Source: Rahnella aquatilis CIP 78.65 = ATCC 33071
GTDB lineage: Bacteria; Pseudomonadota; Gammaproteobacteria; Enterobacterales; Enterobacteriaceae
Assembly (NCBI RefSeq): GCF_000241955.1
Contig: NC_016818.1
Span: 1,674,001-1,738,000, forward strand
Length of the DNA: 64,000 nucleotides
Reading direction: 5' to 3'
Each line of letters opens with the position of its first letter. Within the stretch, counting starts at the first letter, position 1. A model generated the notes under the pieces. That model saw only the letters and a list, made by a program, of their open reading frames with translations. It was not told the DNA's origin and did no database searches. Both the position numbers and the translations under genes were made by a program. Positions 39,875 to 48,571 of this stretch are shown here, piece by piece.

Positions 39875-39902
39875 ATATGGAGATAAAACGGGCTATTTCA
39901 AG
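39875..39902 (-). promoter_or_regulatory. Sigma-32 heat-shock promoter of hspQ
   Basis: Minus strand CTTGAAA (39896-39902), 15-base spacer, CCATAT (39875-39880). Both boxes match the sigma-32 consensus CTTGAAA-N13-17-CCATNT and the -10 is 32 bases before the start codon. Confidence 0.85.
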
Positions 39903-39969
39903 TTTTGACCACGTAATCTGCTTAAAATTCGCTGGTGTGCCGTCGCAACAGCACACCGCGCTTATTTTG

Positions 39970-41163
39970 TCAGTTCATTACACGGCAGGCGAACCCTTTC
40001 AGATACAGTCCTTCAGGGTAAGCGCCGGTCACCGGATGGTCGGCTGCCTGACGGAACTGCTCAACGAACTGGATCTCACGACCGGCATCCAGCGCCGCAT
40101 CAGCCAGAATTTTCTGGAATAAATCCGTGGGCAACAAACCGGAACAGGAGAAGCTCAGCAGAATTCCGCCTGGACGCAGCAACTGCAGCGCCAGCATATT
40201 AATATCTTTGTAACCCCGGCAGGCGCTTGCCAGCTGGTTTTTGTTCTCAACGAATTTCGGCGGATCCATCACAATCATATCGAACTGCTGGCCTTCAGTG
40301 CGGTATTTGCGCAACAGCTGGAACACGTCTTCACGCACGAATTCTGCTTTCAACAAATCCAGGTTGTTCAGCTCAACGTTCTGACGGGCTACATCGAGCG
40401 CAGCCTGCGAGGTATCCACGTTGGTGACTTTGGTACAGCCCCCCATCAGCGCAGACACTGCAAAAGCGCCGGTATAAGAGAAACAGTTCAGCACGTTGCG
40501 GCCTGCGGCATAATGACGGGCGGCAAGGCGGCTGTCACGCTGATCGAGGTAGAAACCAGTTTTGTGGCCTTCTTTAATATCCACCAGCAGGCTCATTCCG
40601 TGTTCCTGGATTGGCAGCAGGGCAGGAGGTTCGTCGCCAAATACATGTCCCTGAGCCAGTTCCAGACCTTCTTTTTTACGCACAGCGACGTCAGAACGAT
40701 CCCAGATAGCGCATTGCGGATAGCAATGTTGGAGTGCAGCAATCAGCGGGGCACGCTGATATTCTGCACCGGCTGAAAGCAATTGCAGCACAAGGAAATT
40801 CTGGAAGCGGTCAATAGTGATGCCCGGCAGGCAGTCAGATTCACCGGCAATCAGGCGGTATCCGTCCAGCCCGTCACGTTTGGCGATATAATCGCGCCAG
40901 CTCTGTGCCTGTTGTAAACGGCGGATGAAAAACGCGATATCAATGTCTTCATCTTGTTTGAATGTCCAGACGCGTGCACGGATCTGGGAGGACGGCGAAT
41001 AGGCGCCGCGCGCCAGCCATTTTCCCTGACTGTCTACAATATCTATAGTCTCGCCGGAATTGGCTTTACCTTCGATGCGTGATACAGCGCCGGAAAACAC
41101 CCACGGGTGGCGACGAAGAAGTGATTTTTCACGGCCTTTGGCCAGAATTAAACGTGCAGTCAT
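39970..41163 (-). CDS. rlmI: 23S rRNA m5C1962 methyltransferase RlmI
   Basis: 397 residues from ATG 41163 ([25 protein letters not shown]); E. coli 396. N-terminal PUA domain (1-90), middle EEHEE-like domain, C-terminal SAM-dependent domain with [40 protein letters not shown] and the catalytic-type SFSCSGL. A longer frame to 41232 overlaps the divergent acyP leader and is not used. Confidence 0.95.
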   Translation of the reverse strand: MTARLILAKGREKSLLRRHPWVFSGAVSRIEGKANSGETIDIVDSQGKWLARGAYSPSSQIRARVWTFKQDEDIDIAFFIRRLQQAQSWRDYIAKRDGLDGYRLIAGESDCLPGITIDRFQNFLVLQLLSAGAEYQRAPLIAALQHCYPQCAIWDRSDVAVRKKEGLELAQGHVFGDEPPALLPIQEHGMSLLVDIKEGHKTGFYLDQRDSRLAARHYAAGRNVLNCFSYTGAFAVSALMGGCTKVTNVDTSQAALDVARQNVELNNLDLLKAEFVREDVFQLLRKYRTEGQQFDMIVMDPPKFVENKNQLASACRGYKDINMLALQLLRPGGILLSFSCSGLLPTDLFQKILADAALDAGREIQFVEQFRQAADHPVTGAYPEGLYLKGFACRVMN

Positions 41164-41261
41164 AAAATTAGGTTCTGTCAGTTCGGAGACAAAAAAGAGC
41201 GACATTGTCCGGTCATGCAGGTCAAATTGCAACGAACCATACCGCTAACGGAGAGAATATT

Positions 41262-41540
41262 ATGGCAACAGTCAGTATAGCCGCCTATGTGTACGGCATG
41301 GTGCAGGGCGTCGGTTTTCGTTTTGCGACCCAACATCAGGCCACCGGTTTAGGTCTGACCGGTTACGCGAAAAATCTTGAGGATGGCAGCGTCGAAGTGG
41401 TGGCGTGCGGTGAGCAGGAGAAAGTGGATCAGCTTTTAGCCTGGCTGAAGCAGGGCGGACCAAAACATGCACGCGTGGACCGCGTGCTCAGCGAGCCGGC
41501 CGCGCCCGGCCATTACAGCGATTTTACGATCAAATACTGA
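41262..41540 (+). CDS. acyP: Acylphosphatase
   Basis: 92 residues from ATG 41262 ([20 protein letters not shown]). Small alpha/beta enzyme hydrolysing acyl phosphates; the catalytic arginine is in GVGFR and the catalytic asparagine in [22 protein letters not shown] about nine bases before. Divergent from rlmI, convergent with tusE, only six bases apart. Confidence 0.95.
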   Translation: MATVSIAAYVYGMVQGVGFRFATQHQATGLGLTGYAKNLEDGSVEVVACGEQEKVDQLLAWLKQGGPKHARVDRVLSEPAAPGHYSDFTIKY

Positions 41541-41546
41541 AATTTT

Positions 41547-41876
41547 TCACAGGCACTTCACCGGTTTTGGCAGGCCCGCGATCTTTGTAGCCTGTTTGGC
41601 CGGGCCTTTCGGGAACAGCCGGAACAGATAACGGCTGTTGCCTTTCTCTTCGCCGTATTTCTGCGCCATTGCTTTCACCAGCATGCGCACGGCGGGAGAC
41701 GTGTTGAATTCGAGGTAAAACTCGCGCACGAACCGCACGACTTCCCAGTGGGCCTCAGTCAGAACGATCCCTTCTTCTGCAGCCAGCAGCGGTGCCATAC
41801 CTTCCTGCCACGCCTGACTGTCTTTCAGGTATCCCTGAGCGTCGGTTTCAATAACCTGACCTTCAAACTCCAGCAT
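41547..41876 (-). CDS. tusE: Sulfurtransferase TusE
   Basis: 109 residues, DsrC-like. Accepts sulfur from the TusBCD complex on its penultimate-region cysteine (C-terminal KPVKCL) and passes it to MnmA for 2-thiolation of tRNA wobble uridine. Conserved [19 protein letters not shown] and [24 protein letters not shown]. Confidence 0.95.
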   Translation of the reverse strand: MLEFEGQVIETDAQGYLKDSQAWQEGMAPLLAAEEGIVLTEAHWEVVRFVREFYLEFNTSPAVRMLVKAMAQKYGEEKGNSRYLFRLFPKGPAKQATKIAGLPKPVKCL

Positions 41877-41936
41877 ACAACCTCAAATCTGTAAAAATGC
41901 GGCGGTCAGTTTAGCAAAAACGCCGGTAAGACAAAA

Positions 41937-41966
41937 TAAAAAGCCCCGCACTCGGCGGGGCTTCAA
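41937..41966 (-). terminator. yccA terminator
   Basis: Minus strand AAGCCCCGCCGAGTGCGGGGCTTTTTATTTT, 17 bases after the yccA stop. Confidence 0.88.
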
Positions 41967-41982
41967 TACGCATCAGACATGA

Positions 41983-42654
41983 TCAGTTACGTGATGACAG
42001 GCCCAGAATGCTCAGCAGGCTGACAAAGATGTTGTACAGCGAGACATACAGGCTGACGGTCGCGCGAATATAGTTAGTTTCGCCGCCGTGAATAATATTG
42101 CTGGTTTCCCACAGAATTGCCCCTGCGGAGAACAAAATAAACAGGCAACTGATCGCCAGTGACAGCGCCGGAATTTGCAGGAACAGGTTAGCAATCACCG
42201 CCACCAGCAGCACCACAAAACCTGCCATCATCATGCCGGACAGGAACGACATGTCTTTGCGCGTGGTCAGCACGTAGGCTGAACAGCAGAAGAACACCAA
42301 CGCGGTCCCGCCCAGCGCCAGCATAATAATGTCACCGGCACCGGCTGAAAGCAGCGAGCTCAGTAACGGCCCCAGCGTGTAACCCATAAAGCCGGTCAGT
42401 GCGAAGGCAGACAAAATCCCCGCAGGACTGTTAGCCGTGCGGTAGGTCAGGAACATCAGGCCATAGAAGCCAACGATGGTCAGCAGAAAACCGGGAGACG
42501 GCAATCTCAGAACCGTACTTGCCGTCGCAGTGATTGCTGAAACGCCGAGGGTTAGTGCTAACAGGAAATAAGTATTACGCAGCACCCGGTGCGTGCTTAG
42601 CAGCGAGCCAGCGCGTGATGACGAAGAGGCAACGATACGATCCATGCGGTTCAT
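41983..42654 (-). CDS. yccA: YccA, Bax-inhibitor-1-family membrane protein
   Basis: About 223 residues with seven transmembrane segments (BI-1/YccA family). E. coli YccA is a substrate and modulator of the FtsH protease and protects SecY in jammed translocons. Conserved [66 protein letters not shown]. Start chosen at 42654 (MNRMDRIV) for the GAGA upstream; 42645 (MDRIV) matches the E. coli start and is equally possible. The leader carries an ERIC element. Confidence 0.93.
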   Translation of the reverse strand: MNRMDRIVASSSSRAGSLLSTHRVLRNTYFLLALTLGVSAITATASTVLRLPSPGFLLTIVGFYGLMFLTYRTANSPAGILSAFALTGFMGYTLGPLLSSLLSAGAGDIIMLALGGTALVFFCCSAYVLTTRKDMSFLSGMMMAGFVVLLVAVIANLFLQIPALSLAISCLFILFSAGAILWETSNIIHGGETNYIRATVSLYVSLYNIFVSLLSILGLSSRN

Positions 42655-42673
42655 AATAAAATTCTCACTTAAG

Positions 42674-42795
42674 CCCTTCATACTTTGTGTCGCAGATGCG
42701 TTGGCTTCGCCCGGTCACCCGAATCACTTACCTGTGTAAGCTCATCGGGACTCCCTCTCTTGCCGCCTTCCTGCGACCCAAATTATTTTGGGTAT
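42674..42795. repeat. ERIC (intergenic repeat unit) element
   Basis: About 122 bases. The centre GGTCACCCGAATCACTTAC / GTGTAAGCTCATCGGGACTC matches the ERIC core covered by primers ERIC2 and ERIC1R, and the ends CATACTTTGTGTCGCAG and CTGCGACCCAAATTATTTTGGG are the usual imperfect terminal repeats. It begins about 20 bases upstream of yccA, so it is probably transcribed in the yccA leader and can fold into a long hairpin. The rest of the 42655-43032 gap holds the tRNA promoter and nothing else recognised. Confidence 0.88.
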
Positions 42796-43032
42796 CTAAT
42801 TGGAGTCGGTGAAAATACAAACAGGTTGCAGTGTAAGGAGTTGCGGTGTGTCATTAAAGACGTTTTACCCTTCTTTACCTGCTCAGGTCGGGCAGGGAGC
42901 GGCATCCTGAGGACAAAGTCACCGAAATGATGCTTAAATCGCCGCTTGCGAACCGAATGCCTGTTTTTCAGGCAATCGGACATGTTCAGACTTTACAAGC
43001 GGATCGGCACTGTTTATAGTTCGCTTCGTTGC

Positions 43033-43120
43033 GGAGGGGTGGCCGAGCGGCTGAAGGCACCGGTCTTGAAAACCGGCGATGGGAAACCATTCGAGAGTTC
43101 GAATCTCTCCTCCTCCGCCA
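43033..43120 (+). tRNA. serT: tRNA-Ser (anticodon UGA), copy 1
   Basis: 88 bases with encoded CCA. Acceptor GGAGGGG pairs with CTCCTCC (one G-U); anticodon arm CCGGT-CTTGAAA-ACCGG gives anticodon TGA; long variable arm (GATGGGAAACCATT) typical of tRNA-Ser; T arm GAGAGTTCGAATCTCTC. Reads UCN serine codons. Same place as serT after yccA in E. coli. A TTTACA / TTATAG pair just upstream is a possible promoter. Confidence 0.97.
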
Positions 43121-43134
43121 TAAACAACACAAGA

Positions 43135-43165
43135 AAGCTGCTAAGCAATTAGCGGCTTTTTTTGT
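43135..43165 (+). terminator. Terminator after tRNA-Ser copy 1
   Basis: 10-bp stem AAGCTGCTAA-GCAA-TTAGCGGCTT and a T run, 14 bases after the tRNA. The same hairpin follows copy 2. Confidence 0.9.
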
Positions 43166-43245
43166 GTCTGTCATTTATGTCTGCACGACTTTGTGTATGC
43201 GGTTTAAATGCTCATAAAATCAACAAACTAGACTGAAAATAATGT

Positions 43246-43273
43246 TTGCATCTTTTTTCCGGTCTTGTATACT
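43246..43273 (+). promoter_or_regulatory. Promoter of tRNA-Ser copy 2
   Basis: TTGCAT, 16-base spacer, TATACT, then a GC-rich discriminator ACGCCCCG of the type found at stringently controlled stable-RNA promoters. Confidence 0.7.
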
Positions 43274-43319
43274 ACGCCCCGTACTGAACGACTGAAGTCG
43301 TAAAGTGCTTGTTGTTTAC

Positions 43320-43407
43320 GGAGGGGTGGCCGAGCGGCTGAAGGCACCGGTCTTGAAAACCGGCGATGGGAAACCATTCGAGAGTTCGAATCTCTCCTCC
43401 TCCGCCA
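43320..43407 (+). tRNA. tRNA-Ser (anticodon UGA), copy 2
   Basis: Identical in all 88 bases to the copy at 43033. It has its own promoter and own terminator, so both should be expressed. E. coli carries a single gene here. Confidence 0.97.
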
Positions 43408-43421
43408 TAAACAACACATTA

Positions 43422-43449
43422 AAGCTGCTAAGCAATTAGCGGCTTTTTT
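43422..43449 (+). terminator. Terminator after tRNA-Ser copy 2
   Basis: Same stem AAGCTGCTAA-GCAA-TTAGCGGCTT plus T run as after copy 1. Confidence 0.9.
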
Positions 43450-43490
43450 TGTATCTGAAATTCGTGTCTTCTCAACATTCCTGCTTTGTC

Positions 43491-44408
43491 TCAGCCCGCT
43501 TCACGCTGGCTGTACTGCCTTGGTGAGCACCCCAGCGTGCGTTTGAATGCCGTACTGAAGGCGCTTTCAGATTCATAACCGAGTGACAGCGCCACGGCGG
43601 ACACCGGTTCTTTACTGTTCGCCAGCCGGTCTCCGGCCAGCAACATCCGCCAGCGCGTAAGGTACTCCAGCGGCGCACTGCCAACGGCCAGCTTAAATTT
43701 CTGTGAAAACACCGAACGCGACATACCTGCACGTTCCGCCAGCGTCTGCACCGTCCAGCGTTGGGCCGGATTTTCATGCATGGCATTCAGCGCCCGGGAT
43801 AGCTGCCTGTCGGCCAGCGCGGCAAACCAGCCGCTGTTTTCATCTTTTGCTGCGTTATCGACGTGCATCCGCAACGCCTGCACCAGCATCATGTGTGCCA
43901 TATGCTGCGCGATAAGCAATCCGCCTGGTCGCGGGTCACGCAGTTCCTGCATCATCCGTTCAACCGCCCAGCGCAAACTCTCTTTGTCGGATTCTTTTGA
44001 GATATGCACTACCGGCGGCAGCATCGCCAGCAACGTGGTGGCGTTAGAGCCGCTGACCGCAAACCGGCTACCGGTGAGGAAGAAATCATGGCCGCCGTTG
44101 CATGAAACGGTCCCGCCATCCTGTGCCTGTTGAAAAATAAGTCCGGCATCGACCGGTTGAATACTCAGATCGCTGGCCAGCCGGAACGGGCGACCGCTGG
44201 GTAACACAAAACAATCACCCGCTTTGAGATGTACCGCGCCGGGCACCGAATCGACCGCCAGCCAGCACTCGCCGGTAATGATCGCGTTACATTTAATCGA
44301 CTGATAATGCGCGGGAAATTGTACCGACCAGGCGCCTCCGGCTTCAAAACCTTTGGACATATAACTGCGCGGCTTCAGCAGCGATAACACATCAGAAAGA
44401 GGGTCCAT
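43491..44408 (-). CDS. AraC-family regulator with N-terminal cupin domain
   Basis: 305 residues. N-terminal cupin-like sensor (about 1-170, SVQFPAHYQSIKCNAIITGECWL, LKAGDCFVLPSGRPFRL) and C-terminal double helix-turn-helix (about 205-303: WTVQTLAERAGMSRSVFSQKFK and PVSAVALSLGYESESAFSTAFKR, closing GCSPRQY). This architecture matches uncharacterised AraC regulators that sit next to NAD(P)-dependent oxidoreductase or epimerase genes. It is divergent from the epimerase at 44527 with a shared 118-base control region, so it probably regulates that gene. Effector unknown. Confidence 0.88.
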   Translation of the reverse strand: MDPLSDVLSLLKPRSYMSKGFEAGGAWSVQFPAHYQSIKCNAIITGECWLAVDSVPGAVHLKAGDCFVLPSGRPFRLASDLSIQPVDAGLIFQQAQDGGTVSCNGGHDFFLTGSRFAVSGSNATTLLAMLPPVVHISKESDKESLRWAVERMMQELRDPRPGGLLIAQHMAHMMLVQALRMHVDNAAKDENSGWFAALADRQLSRALNAMHENPAQRWTVQTLAERAGMSRSVFSQKFKLAVGSAPLEYLTRWRMLLAGDRLANSKEPVSAVALSLGYESESAFSTAFKRTLGCSPRQYSQREAG

Positions 44409-44526
44409 GAACGACTCCGGACGATTGCAAAGATAATGCGGACATTAGCGCATAGATCGTCTTTTCTCCAGCCATTATATTCTGTTTCGTAAGCAGCAGA
44501 TTGAGCCAACAACAGAGGAATTCGCA

Positions 44527-45417
44527 ATGCGTGTATTCGTGACAGGTGCTACAGGTTTTGTCGGTTCTGCAGTGGTGCAGGAATTACTGCGTGCAGGCCA
44601 TCAGGTGCTCGGTTTAGCGCGTTCTGATGCCTCGGCGCAGGCGCTGACTGACGCGGGGGCTGACGTGCTTCGCGGCAGTATTGAAGATCTGGACAGTCTG
44701 AGGTCCGGCGCAGCGCAGGCTGATGGTGTGATCCACATGGCGTTTATTCATGATTTTTCGAAGTTTCACGAGAACTGTGAAAAAGACCGGCTGGCGATTG
44801 GCGCTTTAGGCGCTGCGCTGAAGGGCACCCATAAACCGCTGATCGTCACGTCCGGCACGGCGCTGGTAAACACCGGACGTCTGGCGACGGAAAATGATTT
44901 ACCCGATCCGCAGGGGCAGAATCCGCGCGTGGCATCTGAACTTGCCGTCGCTAATCTGGCAGAGCAGGGCGTGCGTGTTTCTTTGGTGCGTCTGCCGCCG
45001 TCGGTTCATGGCGAAGGCGATCACGGATTTGTGCCGATGATTATTGCAATGGCGCGGGAAAAGGGGGAATCGGCGTATCCCGGCGATGGCGAAAACTGCT
45101 GGCCTGCGGTTCACCGTTTTGATGCTGCACGGGTATTTGTACTGGCGCTGGAGAAAGGTGCGCAAAATGCTATTTATCACGCCAGCGCAGAAGAAGGTGT
45201 GCCATTTCGTGAGATCGCCACAATGATTGGTAAACATCTGAATCTGCCGGTAATCAGTAAAAATGCGCAAGAGGCCGCAGCACATTTTAGCTGGTTTGCC
45301 CACTTTGCCTCGCTTAACAATCCGACTTCCAGTCAGATCACCCGCCATGTTCTGGGCTGGAAACCCACTCATCAGGATTTACTGACGGATATTGATACCG
45401 CCGGATATTTCCAATAA
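44527..45417 (+). CDS. NAD(P)-dependent epimerase/reductase (extended SDR)
   Basis: 296 residues. N-terminal Rossmann motif VTGATGFVGSAVVQELL (residues 5-21) with a following acidic/basic LARSD that favours NADP, then the extended-SDR pattern. The typical YxxxK is replaced by an atypical segment (NPRVASELAVANL), as in several SDR-a subfamilies that act as reductases or epimerases on small metabolites. GAGG nine bases before ATG. Divergent from an AraC regulator. Substrate not predictable. Confidence 0.82.
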   Translation: MRVFVTGATGFVGSAVVQELLRAGHQVLGLARSDASAQALTDAGADVLRGSIEDLDSLRSGAAQADGVIHMAFIHDFSKFHENCEKDRLAIGALGAALKGTHKPLIVTSGTALVNTGRLATENDLPDPQGQNPRVASELAVANLAEQGVRVSLVRLPPSVHGEGDHGFVPMIIAMAREKGESAYPGDGENCWPAVHRFDAARVFVLALEKGAQNAIYHASAEEGVPFREIATMIGKHLNLPVISKNAQEAAAHFSWFAHFASLNNPTSSQITRHVLGWKPTHQDLLTDIDTAGYFQ

Positions 45418-45435
45418 GCGCAGTTTTAGTGCTAA

Positions 45436-45467
45436 GCAAAACAGGTCATCGGATTGGCCTGTTTTGC
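45436..45467 (+). terminator. Terminator after the epimerase gene
   Basis: 10-bp stem GCAAAACAGG / CCTGTTTTGC with a 12-base loop, 18 bases past the stop; the T run is inside the stem and continues as ATTTTAG. Confidence 0.75.
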
Positions 45468-45615
45468 ATTTTAGCTGTGGTTTTTATGGTGTTAATTGCC
45501 TAAAAAACGCCCCGACTCACAAATCGGGAAGATAAAAAAATTACCCCATTGCCTGTCAGATGTTATGCGCTATGTTGATTTTTAGTTTCCCAAATGTAAC
45601 TAGAGGTTAACAATA

Positions 45616-46704
45616 ATGACGAACAACTTACGATTCTCTCTGATTGCTGCGGCTGTACTGATGTCTTCCTCTGCAATGTCTGCACTACCTCAGGGCTACC
45701 CGGCCGACTATCAGAAAATCGTCGATGCGGCGACCAAAGAAGGCAAAGTCGTGGTCTATTCTACGACCGACACCAAAGCCGCAGGTCCGCTGATTCAGGG
45801 CTTTGAGGCCACTTATCCGGGCATCAAAGTTGAATATAACGACATGAACAGTACCGAGTTGTACAACCGTTATATCAGCGAACAGGCCGCTGGTGGCACC
45901 AGTGGTGACGTGGTGTGGAGCTCCTCAATGGACACCGCGCTGAAACTGGCGACCGATTACGCGCAGGAATATAAATCCCCGGAACAGGGCCAGTTGCCAA
46001 AATGGGCAGTATGGAAAGACAAAGCTTACGGCACGACCTATGAGCCGGTGGTGTTTATTTATAACAAACGTCTTATCCCGGCCGGTGATGTCCCTGATTC
46101 TCACGCGGCGCTGGCGAAACTGATTGCCAGCCAGACCGACAAATTCAATAAAAAAGTCACCACCTACGACATCGAAAAGTCCGGTCTGGGTTTCATGTTG
46201 TCAGTGCAGGATTTCAAAGCCGACCCAAATTATTTCAAAACACTGGCTGACGTCGCCAAAGGCGGCCTGGCGGTGCAGTCTTCTACCGGCACCATGATGG
46301 AACGCGTCTCATCCGGCGAGAACCTGATCGGCTTCAACATCCTCGGGTCCTATGCCGAAGCCCGTGCCAAAACGGACCCGTCGCTGGGGATTTCCTATCC
46401 GAAGGATTACACCCTAGTGCTTTCACGCGTCTCCTTCATCAGTCAGGAATCGAAAAACAGCAACGCCGCCAAACTGTGGCTGGACTATGTGCTGTCCGAG
46501 AAAGGGCAGAGCATTCTGGCCAATCAGGCCGATATTCCCTCCATCCGCAACGATATCGAAGGCAAAAACGACATCGACGGTATGACCAAAATGTTAGGCA
46601 ATGCGCTCAAGCCCATCCCGGTGGATGAAACCCTGCTGGAATACCTGCAACAGAAAAAACGCCTCGATTACATCAAACAATGGCGTACCGCTGCTGCCAA
46701 GTAG
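45616..46704 (+). CDS. ABC importer periplasmic binding protein (AfuA/FbpA-like)
   Basis: 362 residues with a Sec signal peptide (LRFSLIAAAVLMSSSAMSA). Type II solute-binding protein of the cluster usually labelled ferric-iron binding: EGKVVVYSTTDTKAAGPLIQGFE, GDVVWSSSMDTALKLA, KAYGTTYEPVVFIYNK, LGISYPKDYTLVLSR. It lacks an adjacent Tyr-Tyr pair in the second half that ferric-binding proteins use to hold iron, so a sugar phosphate or other phosphorylated ligand, as shown for Actinobacillus AfuA, is at least as likely. SD GAGG nine bases before ATG. First gene of a three-gene importer operon. Confidence 0.85.
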   Translation: MTNNLRFSLIAAAVLMSSSAMSALPQGYPADYQKIVDAATKEGKVVVYSTTDTKAAGPLIQGFEATYPGIKVEYNDMNSTELYNRYISEQAAGGTSGDVVWSSSMDTALKLATDYAQEYKSPEQGQLPKWAVWKDKAYGTTYEPVVFIYNKRLIPAGDVPDSHAALAKLIASQTDKFNKKVTTYDIEKSGLGFMLSVQDFKADPNYFKTLADVAKGGLAVQSSTGTMMERVSSGENLIGFNILGSYAEARAKTDPSLGISYPKDYTLVLSRVSFISQESKNSNAAKLWLDYVLSEKGQSILANQADIPSIRNDIEGKNDIDGMTKMLGNALKPIPVDETLLEYLQQKKRLDYIKQWRTAAAK

Positions 46705-46723
46705 TGACATGTAGTGACATATC

Positions 46724-46757
46724 GAAGCGCGGCCTTTTCCGTCGCGCTTCCTTTTTC
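46724..46757 (+). terminator. Intercistronic hairpin, possible attenuator
   Basis: GAAGCGCG / CGCGCTTC 8-bp stem followed by CTTTTTCC, lying between the binding-protein gene and its permease. Such a partial terminator would give more binding protein than permease. A tandem 10-mer GTAGTGACAT occurs twice directly before it (46701-46720). Confidence 0.6.
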
Positions 46758-46801
46758 CTGCCTGATTTCGCTCTCCTTGTTTCTAACCGAAGGGAAGTAA
46801 C

Positions 46802-48571
46802 ATGAATGCATTGCGCAGAAAGTGGCAGAGCCTGCCGCGCGGCATTGTGGTGTTGATAACGGCGCTGGTTATCTACATCCCGTTGTCGTTTATCGTGATA
46901 CAAAGTTTCCTCTCCGCGCCGTTCTTTTCACCGTCGAAAGAATGGAGCCTCGAATCTTTTGGATTTATTTTTACCGATCCGGATTTCTACAAAGCGTTGA
47001 AAAGTGGTTTTATTCTGGCTTTCGGGCTGGTGGTGATCGCCATTCCGCTCGGCGGTATTCTGGCGTTCCTGATGGTGCGTACGGATTTACCGGGCAGACG
47101 CGTCATTGAGCCGCTGATCCTGGTGCCGATTTTTGTGTCGCCGATGGTCTTGGGTTTCGGCTACGTGGTGGCCGCCGGGCCGGTCGGGTTCTTCTCACTG
47201 TGGGCACAGGCGATCCTCGGTTTCGTGCCGTGGAACATCTACGACATGTCGAGCATCGTGGTGATTGCCGGTCTGACGCACGTTCCGCACGCCTATCTGT
47301 ATATCTCTTCGGCGCTGCGCAGCGTCGGGTCGGATGTTGAGGAAGCCGCGCGAACTGCCGGTGCGTCGCCGCTACAGGTGATGACGGCTGTCAGTCTGCC
47401 GATGGTGCGTCCGTCGATTCTTTACGCCACCGTTCTGCTGTTCTTCCTCGGGCTGGAAGTGTTCGGCCTGATGCTGGTGCTGGGCGATCCGGAAGGCAAC
47501 ATGGTGCTGGCGACCTATCTTTATCAACTGACTAACAAACTCGGTACGCCGTCTTATCATCTGATGGCGGCGGTGGCGGTGGTACTGATATGTATCACTA
47601 TTCCGCTGGTAATGTTGCAGCGCCGCCTGATGCGTACCGCAAACCGTTTCGTGACGGTGAAAGGTAAAGCTTCCCAGGCGCGAGCCTTACCGCTCGGCAA
47701 ATGGCGCTGGGTGGCCGGGGCTGTAGTGGCGTTCTGGCTGACGGTGACCATCGGCGTTCCGCTGATTGGCGTAATGCTGCGGGCATTTATCTCCAACTGG
47801 GGTGTCGGCGTTTCCATCTGGGATGAACTCTCGCTCAACACGTTCCGTACTATCTGGGAACAGCCTAACCTGCTGCGCGCTATCGTCAACTCGATGGCTA
47901 TCGGGGTTATCGGCGGCGCGCTGGCCGTGGCCTGTTATCTGTTTATCGGTATTGCAATGCACCGTAAACCGGACGGCGTGACCCGTTTCCTCGATTACAG
48001 CGTACTGGTGCCGCGTGCAGTGCCGGGGCTGCTGGCCGGTCTGGCGTTTCTGTGGGTGTTTCTGTTCCTGCCGATGTGGCTGGATAACGCGCTCAAATCC
48101 GGCTGGCTTTCCGGCATGCCGTGGTCACAGTGGTTGCGCGACAATCTGGTGGTCTGGCTGCGATCGTTGCGCAGTACGATTTTCAGTGTCTGGCTGGCCT
48201 ATACCGTGGTGTGGATGGCGTACGGCCTGCGGCTGATCTCCTCGACGCTGTTGCAGGTCGGGCCGGAGCTGGAAGAGGCGGCGCGCAGTACCGGTGCGAC
48301 GCGCGGGCAGATCACCCGTCACGTCACCATTCCGCTGTCGCGTTACGGCCTGATTGGTTCGTGGCTGCTGATGTTCCTGATTTTCGAGCGCGAATATTCC
48401 ACCGGTGTCTATCTGCTTTCGCCGGGCACGGAAACTATCGGCTCGATGCTGGTTTCCCTGTGGGCGGCGGGGGCTATTGATATCGTTGCCGCGCTCTCCT
48501 TTATTAACATCCTGCTGGTGGTGTTAGGTCTGGGTATTGCCCTTCGTTTCGGAGTCAAATTACATGATTGA
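46802..48571 (+). CDS. ABC importer permease, fused double-domain (AfuB/FbpB-like)
   Basis: 589 residues, two binding-protein-dependent permease domains fused in one chain, about 12 membrane segments. Each half has an EAA loop: EEAARTAGASPLQVMTAVSLP (about 180-200) and EEAARSTGATRGQITRHVTIP (about 490-510). The fused layout is typical of FbpB/AfuB importers. Overlaps the ATPase gene by eight bases. SD AAGGGAAG before ATG 46802. Confidence 0.92.
   Translation: MNALRRKWQSLPRGIVVLITALVIYIPLSFIVIQSFLSAPFFSPSKEWSLESFGFIFTDPDFYKALKSGFILAFGLVVIAIPLGGILAFLMVRTDLPGRRVIEPLILVPIFVSPMVLGFGYVVAAGPVGFFSLWAQAILGFVPWNIYDMSSIVVIAGLTHVPHAYLYISSALRSVGSDVEEAARTAGASPLQVMTAVSLPMVRPSILYATVLLFFLGLEVFGLMLVLGDPEGNMVLATYLYQLTNKLGTPSYHLMAAVAVVLICITIPLVMLQRRLMRTANRFVTVKGKASQARALPLGKWRWVAGAVVAFWLTVTIGVPLIGVMLRAFISNWGVGVSIWDELSLNTFRTIWEQPNLLRAIVNSMAIGVIGGALAVACYLFIGIAMHRKPDGVTRFLDYSVLVPRAVPGLLAGLAFLWVFLFLPMWLDNALKSGWLSGMPWSQWLRDNLVVWLRSLRSTIFSVWLAYTVVWMAYGLRLISSTLLQVGPELEEAARSTGATRGQITRHVTIPLSRYGLIGSWLLMFLIFEREYSTGVYLLSPGTETIGSMLVSLWAAGAIDIVAALSFINILLVVLGLGIALRFGVKLHD

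Noticed and set aside
42946..43217. Short open frames across the first tRNA-Ser gene
   Set aside because: They translate the tRNA sequence; the repeated peptide in the second copy has the same cause.
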